The notes beneath the pieces were generated by a model. It ran no database searches. It had not been told where the DNA came from and saw nothing but the letters and a program-made list of their open reading frames with translations. From the NCBI GenBank assembly GCA_963921825.1, contig OY997590.1, forward strand, positions 52,345,039 through 52,409,038: a stretch of DNA of 64,000 nucleotides, read 5' to 3'. Below are positions 33,570-44,180 of this stretch, piece by piece (positions within the stretch are counted from its first letter, which is position 1; every line of letters begins with the position of its first letter). The position numbers were made by a program, and so were the translations under genes. The DNA comes from Erodium maritimum. Lineage: Eukaryota > Streptophyta > Magnoliopsida > Geraniales > Geraniaceae.

Positions 33570-34366
33570 TTATCTACCGCACGAATGGTTGAGTAAGGTT
33601 AAGTCATTTTTCAATCCCGCCATGTCGAAGAACGAGCGCCAAATCCATAAGTCACGAGTGGCAACAACCTCAAGAACCACCTTTGGTCTATTCACGTGGT
33701 CCCATCTTAAATATGATCCCCTCATAGCTGTCAGACAGTTCTTCCACTCCCAGTGCATACAGTCAAGACTACCAAGCATTCCCGAAAACCCTCGTGCTTC
33801 ATTAACCGCAAAAATATAGTTCATATCAACCTATGTTGATTTACGACGGTACGTTGGGCCGAAGATTGTTATGACCCCCTGCAAAATTTGAGCACACACT
33901 CCAAAGTGGTTCTTTCGCCTATCTTCAGGTACTCCTCGAGTCCATATACTAAAATTCCATAATACAGTTACCTAATGGATATAGTACATTTTTGATGAGG
34001 AGATAAAAATTGCCTACCCAAGGCGTCTATACGTTGCTTGAAGTACGCATCGTTATCTTCTAATGCATGGAGAATGTAGAAGAACACAGCCTTTGGTATT
34101 CTGAATAGACGACGGAATTGCACCTCCATGTACATAGGATTCGCATTAAAGTAGTCGGTCATTAAACCTTCGTGCGCAACTTCACGGTCTCGTGCGATAT
34201 AGCTTGGCTTTCGTGGTTGAACTTCGGACATCGTCTCGTCTAACAACTTCTGAACGTACTCACTGGACATGCATTCATCATGTACTTCATCCAAAAGGCA
34301 CTCCAATTCAAACTCGTTGGCACAGGTTGACCATTTCGATCGGAAAAATAAAGAGAAATATGTCAA
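33570..34366 (-). pseudogene. PIF/Harbinger (DDE_Tnp_4) transposase relic
   Basis: On the minus strand the N-terminal part (34366-33968) reads MTDYFNANPMYMEVQFRRLF and ends DALGRQFLSPHQKCTISIR, which is the HARBI1-like N-terminal pattern. Between 33965 and 33825 other frames carry EEYLKIGERTTLEC, then VITIFGPTYRRK, so the protein is nearly continuous apart from a frameshift and a stop. The C-terminal part (33824-33570) has NYIFAVNEARGFSGMLGSLDCMHWEW, with the first catalytic Asp in LDCMHW. It also has ATRDLWIWRSFFDMAGLKNDL, with the second Asp in NDL. The sequence stops before the region with the third catalytic acid. The DNA-binding partner gene is not adjacent. Confidence 0.9.
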
Positions 34367-34453
34367 ATGTACGAGAAGAGAAGATCAGGTGTGTTTTTGT
34401 CTGATTCAAGTTTAGGTATTTATACACATTTTCAAGATAAGGAAATTAAATTT

Positions 34454-34930
34454 GGGTTAAATATTGAAACTTACTCTTAAGTATTGGTCACAAACACTAC
34501 GCTACCCACGTTTTCAAAATGAACACTATACTACCCTTAGGTATTGGTCACACGATTTTGTTAGTAAAAATGGACGGAATTTTCCATTTCGTTAGTCATA
34601 TGACCTCAAGTGTCATATAATAGATGGTAAAATGACGTTTCCCCTTAATTATATGACCTCTACACATTTTATAAGGAACATTACCATTGTACCCTCGTTA
34701 TTGTTCCTTATAAAATGTATAGAGGTCTAATACTTAAGGGCAAAATCGTCATTTTACCATCCATTATATGACACTTGAGATCATATGACTAACAGAATGG
34801 AAAATTCCGTCCATTTTTACTAACAAAATCGTGTGACCAATACTTCAGGGTAGTGTAGTGTTCATATTGAAAACGTGGGTAGTATAATGTTCGTGACCAA
34901 TACTTAAGAGTAAGTTTCGATATTTAACCC
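34454..34930. mobile_element. Foldback Mutator-like MITE with 9-bp target duplication
   Basis: A 477-bp near-perfect hairpin. The left arm GGGTTAAATATTGAAACTTA… and the right arm (reversed) GGGTTAAATATCGAAACTTA… match over about 230 bp with only scattered differences, leaving almost no loop near 34685-34700. The flanks ATTAAATTT (34445-34453) and ATCAAATTT (34931-34939) form a 9-bp duplication with one mismatch, the length typical of Mutator elements. No coding potential. Confidence 0.88.
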
Positions 34931-34939
34931 ATCAAATTT

Positions 34940-36369
34940 TGAAATTTTGAAAACCCAAATTTATTTTTTCAAGTGTATTTTATAGGGTTTTCATATTTTT
35001 TGCCCGTTGGCGCTGGCGGTGAGAGCCACCGGTGAGCTTAGCGTCGGTCCTTACCGCCAACATTGACTGTAAAATGAATTTTTGAAAATTGTTTCAAATC
35101 TGGAAATTTTGAAAAAAAATTTGATTTTCGGGAGCGGGACTCTTGGGGAGCCGAAACCGGGACCGAACGGGGCTCCGTTGGACGGAGCTAGGCCAAGCAT
35201 GAGCATTGGATGGTTGATATGCCAAGGCTAAACCGTTTTGTTAGTTATGACGTGTTTGGAACCGTCATGACGAACTCGAAGATCAAATGTTCAAAAGTTT
35301 CATTTTTGAACGGTTTCGATAAACCGAGCATCAAAAAATTTCGAAACTTGGCTATTAAATAAAATCGGAAAATCACATGATGTTTGATAACATGCTTGTT
35401 TGATAACACGATGTGTGATGTGTTGTTGGCATGGTGTACATAATAGCCCCGAGCTCAATTTAATTATTTATCGCTTTTCACGGCCTGCGAGCCGTTAGAG
35501 TTAGCGTGTAATTATTCTTTCAAGGTGTGGTCGTCGAACCACTTGTTTGTAATATTTATTTATTCCCGACCTGCGAGTCGTGTATTAAATTGTAATATTT
35601 TACTCAAGACGAAGAAAAGGCGAAAAGGTCATTTGGTGGCTTTTCGGGTGTTGGCATCGGCTTGGAGTCGGTGGAGCTCAAGAAGCTAGTGGGAGTTAGT
35701 TTAGGGGGCTATTATGTGCACATTTATCGCTTTATGCTTGGTTTAGTTTATGCATGATTAGTTCTATGTGTTTTAGAATTGCATGCTTAACTTTATTTAC
35801 CGAGCATATCACCTCACATGCAAAGATAAAATTTGAATTTTAATCCTTGTGTGTGAACCCTTAGAACCGTCATTGCATTGGATGTAGTTGACGGGTTCAA
35901 AGGAAGAATTACATTGGATGTAATTTGAGGCATCATTGCATTTAGAATGTAGTTGATGTGCTCATCGCATCTAGGATGTGCCAAAGTTTGAACACAACTG
36001 GACAAGTAAAAGCGGGTCATGCCCGATACCTCCCAATCATCAACATTTTACTACCTCCCCGTCCTATGGGTGTCGTGCGCATTAGCGGAGCATCCATGGG
36101 GAAGCGGGGTAGTAGGTTTGGACGACATATGTGGGTGTCGTGCGCATTAGCGGAGCACCTACATAGTGACGGGCCATAGTTGAAAATTGGTGGACTCGAC
36201 TACGATTCTCAGCCTGAGGTTGAGCTAGGGTAACAGATAGGGTAAGTCGTGTACATAAGTACATACCCTAGCCAAGAGTCACATTGGATGTGATTGGATG
36301 GAGTCCTACCTACATAGCTCGATTAAGTGGTGAGCATTAGTTCAGCTTAATCGAGTGAATCAAGGATCT
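34940..36369. other. Unclassified noncoding stretch upstream of copia element 1
   Basis: It contains direct repeats: 'tgggtgtcgtgcgcattagcggagca' appears at about 36067 and 36131, and 'cattggatgta' variants recur at 35874-35950. Two related phrases, 'cggcctgcgagccgt' and 'cgacctgcgagtcgt', occur at 35480 and 35567. The style is that of a retroelement LTR or leader, but no paired copy exists in the window. It does not match the copia LTR found at 40002. Confidence 0.4.
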
Positions 36370-36381
36370 TGGTTTCAGATT
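36370..36381 (+). other. Possible degenerate primer-binding site of copia element 1
   Basis: TGGTTTCAGATT differs from the usual TGGTATCAGAGC at three positions and lies 92 bp before the first gag codon, as expected for a copia leader. The LTR that should end just before it is absent. Confidence 0.35.
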
Positions 36382-36472
36382 CTAAAGGTTTAGAATCGAT
36401 TGTTGGTGTTTAAGCTTGATCTTCATAAAATTTATTCAGTTTACTGATTGAATTTTATCTGTTGTAGATCAA

Positions 36473-39400
36473 ATGGAAAATTCAGTGAACATTAATAGTT
36501 TGTCATTAAAAACCATTCTTGACAGGGTCAAGCTAAATGGGACAAACTATTTGGACTGGTACAGAATTTTGAGGATAGTCCTCAAGTCTGAACGCAAAGA
36601 ATATGTCCTTGACAAGGCTGTCTCTAAGACCATATCAGAGTTACATGAAGTGTCATTAATTGCTGAGAAGAATATATCAGGGATCTGGGATCCAAGGATA
36701 TTCTGATGGTCAACAAGGGAATTGGAAGTGGCAAGGGCGGGGCCCATGCGCACTTGGCAGGAAAGATGAGACACCTGAGAATATCTGCTTCTACTGCCAA
36801 CAGCCTGGTCATTGGAACCGGGATTATAGGAAGTTCACAGCTGATCTGAAGAAGGGCAGTGGGACTGCGCCTTCATCAAATAGCCTGGATGATCTGAAGA
36901 AGGGCAGTAGGACTGCGCCTTCATCAGGAAACCTGGATGATCTAAGGAAGGGCGGTGGGACCGTGCCTTCATCCAGTATTAACTCTATAGAGCTACATCT
37001 CTCTACTTCCAAAGATTCATGGGTATTAGATACCAGGACTGAATCTCACAAATGCACTTATAAATGGTGGCTGAAAGTAGGAGAGGTTTGGAAAGCACGA
37101 AGTGGACCTCAGAGTTGTGCAACTGCTGTAGGATCCATGAGTCTTGCTTATCCAAGAGGCCTTTTCTTAGTATTGTATAATGTATATTGCATACCTACTT
37201 TTAGTAGGAATATTATATCTGTATCTGTGTTTGACAAGGAAGGATATACTGTTAATATTGGAAATGGAGTTTTCAATGTTCTATGCAATGATATGTTTTA
37301 TACCAGTACTGACTTGGTTGGAGGATTGTACATATTATATATGGGTAACAATGCCTCAAGTTCTATATATTCCGTTAATACCAAGAGGACTAAATCCAAC
37401 GATTTAAACCTAACTCTATTATGGCACTGACATTTAGGTCGCATAAACAAGAAGCACCTATCAGCACTTCAGAAGTGCGAACTTTCAGGTTCATTCGAAT
37501 TCCATTCGATCGATAGGTGCAAGGTTTGTTTCATGGGAAAATGACTAAAGTGCCCTTTTATCGATCGCGATGAAAGGGCGGGTGAATTATTGGGGCTGAT
37601 ACACTCGAATGTGTGTAGACCAATAAGTTCACTTGCCAAGAGGGGTTTTAGCTACTTTATCACATTTACTGATGATTACAGTCAATATGGTTATGTCTAT
37701 TCGTTGAGACATAAGTTTGAAGCTTTTGATAAAATCAAAGAGTTTAAGACTAAAGTAGAAAACCAGCTCGACAAAGGTTTTAAGGCACTTCGATTGGATC
37801 GAGGTGGAAAATACTTGACCACAGAGTTATTAGATCATCTAAAAGAGAATGAGATCCTTATGGAATGGACTCCTCCTGGGACACTGTAGATGAAAGGTGT
37901 AGCCAAACGGAGAAATCGGACATTGTTAGACAATGGTCCGTTCCATTATTAGTTGGACTGATCTCCCAATCTCTTTCTGGGATTATGCTCTAGAGACGAC
38001 CGCATTCATAGTGAATCGGGCTTCGACGAAGGGTGTGGAAGGGACACCATTTTAGAAATGGTACGGGATGATGCCCGCTTTGTCCTTCCTAAAGATTTGG
38101 GGTTGCGAGGCTTATGTGAAACATTTGGTTTCGACTAAGCTCGAACCAAGATCTGAGATATGCACCATCGTGTGGTATCCCAAAGCAACAAGGGGATACT
38201 ACTTCTACAATCCCAATGAGAACATGGTGTTCGTCGCATGGGGTGGGGTCTTTATGGAAAAGGAGTTTTGTTTCCAAAGATGTCATTGGGAGGACTGTGC
38301 ATCTCGAAGAAATTCAGGATGGTACAGATCTGTCTAAACCAATTGGCAACCCAATAGAAAGAAGCCAGAGATTGTCGTAGAGTAAGAACCAATTCCTGTT
38401 ACAATTCCGGAAGGTCCAAGGCGATTTGAAAGGATCAATCTTCCACCTCCAAGATATGGTATCCGGAGGTGACAATGAAGTCATGGTGGACCACGATGAT
38501 CCAGCCACCTTTCAAGAAGTCGTGGATGAGACCGACTCCGAGTTATGGCTGGGAGCCATGAGGGAGGAAATGCAATCCATGTCGGACAACCGATTCTGGG
38601 AACCGGTTGATCCCATTAATGGTGTGAGGACCATCGGATGCAAATGGATCTTCAAGGTGAAGATGGACATGGACGGCAACCCTCTGACCTACAAAGCTCA
38701 ACTGGTGGCGAAAGGTTATAGGCAGATCCAATGGATTGACTATAAGGAAACCTTCTCCCTAGTGGCTATGGTCAAAATCGATCCAAATTCTTCTTGACAT
38801 AACTGAGTATCATAATTACGAGATATGGCAAGTGGATGTCAAAACCTCTTTCCTAAATGGAAATTTGACTGAGTACGTTTGTATGTCTCGGCCCAAAGGT
38901 TTTGATGATCCGAAGAATAAGGGAAAGATTTATAAATTGTTGAAATCCATTTATGGATTGAAACGAACTTCTCGGAGTTGGATCCTTCGTTTTGATGAAG
39001 CTGTAATTGGATTTGGATTAATCAAGAACGAGGATGAATCTTGCGTTTATAAGAAGGCTAGTGGGGGCAAGATTACCTTTCTGGTTCTCATTGAAAACGA
39101 CATCCCAACCTTGCACGAGTCTTAAGCTTGGTTGAGGAAGTGTTTTTCAATAAATGACTTAGGCGATGTTTCTTATATCTTAGGGATTAAGATATGTAGA
39201 GATCGCACCAAGAGGGTCTTGGATTTAAGTCAGGGAACCTATGTGAACAAGGCATTGAGTAGGTTCTTAATGCTCGATTCAAAGAAAGTACTCTTACCCA
39301 CTAGTCATGGCATTTATCTCAGCAACACTCGGTGTCGTAAGACAGCTGATGAGCTGAAAAGGATGATGAGAATCCTATGAGCCTTGGGGCAGGATCGATC

Positions 39401-39960
39401 ATATATGCCATGACATGTATGAGACCGGACGTCTCGTAGGCCTTATGTTGTACCAGTAGACATCATTCTAACCCGGGGGAAAGATGATGCTGAACTAGTC
39501 GTCGAAGGATGAGTAGACGCTAGTTTTCCAAGACAAATACAGATGACTTTATAAGTCAGTCAGGATATGTGTTTACACTGAATGGCAGAGCTTTAGCTGG
39601 GAGAGCGTAAAGCAAGATACCATTGCCGAATCTACGACAGAGGCCAAGTACATGGATTATGTAGAGGCAGTTAAGGAGGCTATGTGGATTTGGAAATTCA
39701 TGGCAGGGCTGAGTGTAATTAAAAACCCATCCAGCCCGGTGAATCCATTTTGCGACAACACAAGGGCCATTGCGCAAGCTAAAAGCCCAGATCGCATAAC
39801 AAATCCAAACATGTACTGCGGCGTATCCACCTAATCAGAGAAATATTGAACTAAGGTGAAGTGAAGATAACCTATATTGCTACAGATGATAACATAGCCA
39901 ACCCTTTGACTAAGGCAGTGTCACTGCCTGAACATGTTAGACATGTAAAGTCGATGGGGG
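36473..39960 (+). pseudogene. Ty1-copia element 1 gag-pol, broken
   Basis: Gag starts at 36473 with MENSVNINSLSLKTILDRVK…NYLDWYRILRIVL. A CCHC knuckle at about 36782-36828 (CFYCQQPGHWNRDY) has Tyr for the last Cys. It is followed by a 16-residue motif beginning DLKKGSGT, repeated three times. Protease has DTR instead of DTG (about 37030). GAG-pre-integrase and integrase follow (37200-37890, ending TPPGTL and a stop). Reverse transcriptase lies at 38530-39130, with GCKWIFKVKMD and then QVDVKTSFLNGNL. Its YVDD box is missing because FLVL runs straight into IENDIPTL (at 39089). The RNase H tail ends KITYIATDDNIANPLTKAV (about 39862-39918). Several +1 shifts and stops are shared with element 2. 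Confidence 0.93.
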
Positions 39961-40001
39961 ACATATTGGAGTTTAGATTGGAACTAGTTTAGATTGGAAC
40001 A

Positions 40002-41688
40002 TGTTAGTCTTAGTGCCCGTAGTTCAATCCTAAATGTCTAAATGTATATATCATCGTTAGCAATAAAATTAAAGCGGCTTTATATTACTTATGTGTTGGA
40101 GTAATATATCGATGTGTGCTCAGATCTATGCCCACCATGCGAATAGAACCATAGATCGAGATAGATCACACTCGATGGGTCCCTAGTCAACAAAGCTTCA
40201 CTAGAAGCGACTAGTATGAAAGATGGCTCTTTATGGCTTACGTTCTGTTAGTCATTGGAATGGGATTCCGGAGTCTGATCATAGATATCATGTGGGACAT
40301 GATATTGGACGACCCGCCCTGAATATGTGCCATAGATTAAGTCATGAACATATTCAGTGTCGTATCTTGTCATGTATCCTTAGACCAAGGAGTCTTTGTG
40401 ATCGCTATGTAGTCAACAACTGAGTTTGACCTGAGCCTAACGTTGTCTGTAACAGGGCTTCCATAACGGCCAGGATTGGCTTGGGGACGGGCTACATGAG
40501 TGACACGAAAGGCGGCTAAGGGATTTATCCCTCATACAGAGGTATGGGAAAGATATCGGTTCTCGGCCGCTTGATCGAGAGTGACTGAAACAATAGCATG
40601 GCCATGCACATGATACTGGGTATCATATCTTCAGTCATCTCACATATCAAGGAACGGTGATTGAGAATAATAAGGATGACAGCTCTATGCCTTATCTCAA
40701 TCAGGATATCGGAGATAAAAGGATAATGACAGGGATGACGGAAATGTTAGAATCGACAGGGTCGATTCGTTATGCAGTGTCAGGCAATACTAAAGTCTCG
40801 TTAGTTTCCACTTAAATAGGATCAAGTAAAATGAGATTTTACATTGATCTATTGACATGCATAAACCTAAGGGTCACACCGGAGGATGAAACTCATTGAC
40901 ACATTTATGGAGAATGGCCAAAAGGGAGTTGTCTCAGGACATGATCAAAACTGGGTTTTGAGTCATGTGCCAGTAAGTGAATAGGACTTTACGGATCAAG
41001 ACAAGGCTTGGAGTCTTGGGATTGATCGCGTCGTATAATGTTGGACATTTCCGGTATAGAAGGCTTGGGGCGATGAGCGAATCACGAGACCTCGTTGGAA
41101 ATGGCCACGGGCCATGTTCCAAGAGGCCCATGAAAGGCCCATGCAACCAAGGCCCATGGAACTAATTAATCAAGTCTTGATTAATTAGTACTAAGTAAGG
41201 AAGACAAGGATTAAGGTGTTGGTGATTCACCACCTAACCCAATCTTGTCTAGCCATACTTTGTCCTATTTACACCTTACTTGACACCATACTTGTCCCAT
41301 GCCTTTAGTTGGACAAGTATGGGTTTTGTTATGTTTAAGTCATCTTTTTTCAACATAACAAACACAAGACAAGAATAGGAAACACAACTTCTCTCCCCCT
41401 TCCCTTGCAATTTCGGGTTTGGCAAGTTCCCACCTCCATTTTTGTGTTCTTGAGTCCTCAAAGAGAAGAACTACGTGGCTTTGATTCCCATGTGAATACG
41501 TAGGCGTCTTGGAGACTCAAGCCAATCATTCGTTAACCGGTGTTCTTGTTTTGGTAAGAAATAGTGCTGAATTTTTCTCTTGTGAATCCATTCTTTGTTA
41601 GTTGTTTCATGGTTTTAATCGTCTGTTGGTTTTCCTTGATTTTCCGCTGCGAGTTGGTTCATCTCCAACCCTACCTCGAGACCCAACA
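40002..41688 (+). repeat. 3' LTR of copia element 1
   Basis: It begins TGTTAGTCTTAGTGCCCG just after the RNase H tail and ends CCTCGAGACCCAACA, giving 1687 bp. It is the same family as the LTRs at 7681, 47617, 51223 and 58016. The purine tract seen before the partner LTR at 51223 (GGGAAAGTGGGAG) is replaced here by a short duplication of 'gtttagattggaac'. A small poorly conserved part lies near 41220-41400. No 5' LTR is present upstream of gag, so one end of the element has been lost. Confidence 0.9.
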
Positions 41689-42547
41689 AGAACGTGGTGG
41701 GCGGAGGTTTGAATCGATCAACGTTTGTGATAGGATTAGAATCACGACGATGGAGACTTTTTCTAGCAAGCATGGATCAGTGTTGACCGTAGGGGCGAGG
41801 AGCATGATACAAAGTGGTGATAAGGATAGCTTATCGAGGTAGTCCGTTGTGGTTGGAATTCTGGATCGAGCTGCGACGAGGATGGGCCTGACTAATCTCG
41901 GCAATGGCTTCTAGGACGGGACGGTTCCGATTTCTGGCAAACAATTGTGTGACCCTCGACGATGGGGTGACAGGTCCGAGGCCGGCGAGTCTAAGAAGAG
42001 AGGGTGCAGCTCCTCCCAAGGATTATCAAGGTTCATTTCGCAAAACAGGTGTACTGGTCGTTGGAGCTTATATCCGGTGACTTTCCTCAACGTTGTGGTC
42101 AAAGGGAAAGCATTGTTAATCTCACAGGGTGTTGGTGGTGAGGCTAAGAATGGTTCGATACTCACCATTGATGGTGTAGCTAGCTCGAGTTTGTGTCGGG
42201 TCCGACGGAGGTTGTCACCGAGAGGCACCTCCGTCTCTGTCTATGTTAGTGATAGTTTGGCAGTGAAGCTCCCATGGACCTCTTCCAAGAAGCTTGTTTT
42301 TGGTGAATCCCCCTTTGATAGTCTAAGAGTGGTGGTGGTTAGGTTGGTATTGGCGAGGAAGAATGAGGGTTCTCCGCATGGGTGGTTGCTTTCAAATCCG
42401 ATTAGCGAGTTAAGGTGGGGCAGCGGGGTTTTGTTGGTACCAAACACCCAATTCCGACCAGCAAGGACATTGGTGATCGAGCTCTCGTGCATGACATTAT
42501 TCATCCTAAACCTACCTTTGTGCTTGAAGCGAGCGAGGTGGTCATTA
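41689..42547 (+). other. 5' leader of the nested LINE
   Basis: GC-balanced sequence joined directly to the copia LTR end on the left and to LINE ORF1 on the right. A 201-residue frame (41945-42550) is open across much of it but shows no domain I recognise; it may be leader sequence or a frame-shifted N-terminal extension. AGAAC directly after the LTR would be the copia target site, but its partner is not visible. Confidence 0.5.
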
Positions 42548-44176
42548 TGAAGGAGGCGGAAGGTTGGACTGTAGTTCAGAGAAAGAGGTCATGGAAGGCG
42601 GAAATCATGACCTACAAGACATCCATCAAGAGGCAAGATCATTGGTTTACGACCTTTGTTTCTAATTTTCCAAAGTCTACCTCGAAAGAGCATCTTTTAG
42701 GCCTTTTAAGTTAGATCGAGAGCCTCTTCGGATTGGTTTCTATCCTCTATTCACTTCGCAAGATAGGTTTTATGTTGTTGCGTCTCTGAATGTGTTTGTG
42801 GGGGGGACGTACAAGTTAGTGGTTGAAGTGGGAAGACGTGTTAGGCTTTCTCCTGTTATTCAACCACATAGTTTATCGTTTGCTCCTTTTGCGCTTCCTA
42901 TTGTTGAAAAGCCTAGTTATGTGGTTTTACCTGATAAGGTTGTTGAGCCTAAAAAGATTCCGGGTAAGGTTAGCTCAACTATTGAGCTTAACCCCCTTAA
43001 GGAATCACTAAGTGAGGGGGGTTTAGGCGCCGAGCCATATCCTCCCTCTTCGTCTTTAGAGGAGGTTAATCTCCTTATGCCTAGTCTACATTTGGTAGGG
43101 CGAACTGATCTCGGTATCATCGTGGTGGTCGCGACCTCGTCATCCCCATTCGCCCTAGTAGCTGTTATGGAGAGATCAAGCATAGTTGGTATAGGGCTTC
43201 TTGACCTAGGTTCGCCTACCTTTCTCCTTACCTGTGTGGATCGTCCGACGTGGGAGGCCCTTTCCTTGGGTGACTAGGCCAGTCTACGACCTTGGTTCTT
43301 CACTATTACTGATTGTTTGGACAGTGTCATTTCCAGTTGGCGCCTGATGTTGGTTGACATTATAGGCTTACCCATTTATCGGTGGTGTAGGAATATCATG
43401 ACTCATGTTGTGGAAAAGGTTGGTTTTCTAATTGCGGTTCATCTGTCAAATCTAGATTTAGGTCAGATGACTAAGGCCTTAGCCCTTGTTCACACTGCGA
43501 ATGTCTCCTTTCATAGTCTACTTTTATCGATGCGATGTGACAACTCTCGTGATGAGGTGCTGGTCAAGAGGGCGCACGTAGAAAGCATCCTCTCCTACCC
43601 ATCTCACAGACCCTCGTTTGTCGCACCGTTGGGATCTAGCGTTAATCTGATCCTTCAGGCATTCACAGCCAGGCTGCGGTCCCTACGTTTTCGATTAGAT
43701 AAATGGTAGGTGTTATGCCACATTATGTTGTTCCTATCACAACTCAAACCGCAGGTTTACTTGTTGATTCAGGGGAGAGTCAAAAGCAGAGCCTCCCGGC
43801 CGCGTGTGATACCTAGCGTGACTCCGAGATCGAGTTCACCCAAGATCAAGAAGATGAGGATATGGTTGATTCAGGGTCCACTTTAGTTGTGTTTGGGGGG
43901 CTCTTGAGGCTGAGGTGGAGGGTGGTGTTGGGGTTGTGGATGGCTCTTCCGCAAAAGCATAAGTACGGCCCCTGGCGTTTGTCCACCTGTCGGCTTATTC
44001 AGATTTTCATTCGGACCTTGTTGATGGGCGAACAGGCGAGAGCCTTACTCACACTGTGGTGCAGTTTGTTGAGAATTGGGTGGTGTGTTACAAGGGTACA
44101 GGGGAAGACGTTTTTCGGAAGGTTGAGGCGGTCCTCAGCCACACTTATAGTAGCAGGGTTGCTAACCCCTCGGTGA
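42548..44176 (+). pseudogene. LINE ORF1 (RRM + DUF4283-like), broken
   Basis: The start fits the plant LINE ORF1 style: MKEAEGWTVVQRKRS, then a basic run and DHWFTTFVSNFPKSTSKEHL, which looks like the first RNP motif of an RRM (42548-42710). A stop follows at 42713, and other frames continue with long hydrophobic or Pro-rich stretches to 43280. 43317-43540 includes DIIGLPIYRWCRNIMTHVVEKVGFLIAVHLS, the 'V.i.GLPlhlW' core of DUF4283-type ORF1 proteins. The final part (43860-44176) ends in acidic/Gly-rich sequence immediately before the ORF2 endonuclease. At least four frame changes make it non-functional. ORF1 proteins coat LINE RNA. Confidence 0.75.
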
Positions 44177-44180
44177 CTCC

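Noticed and set aside
41911-42504. Minus-strand frames opposite the LINE leader and ORF1
   Set aside because: No domain, and the plus strand gives a better explanation as LINE sequence.
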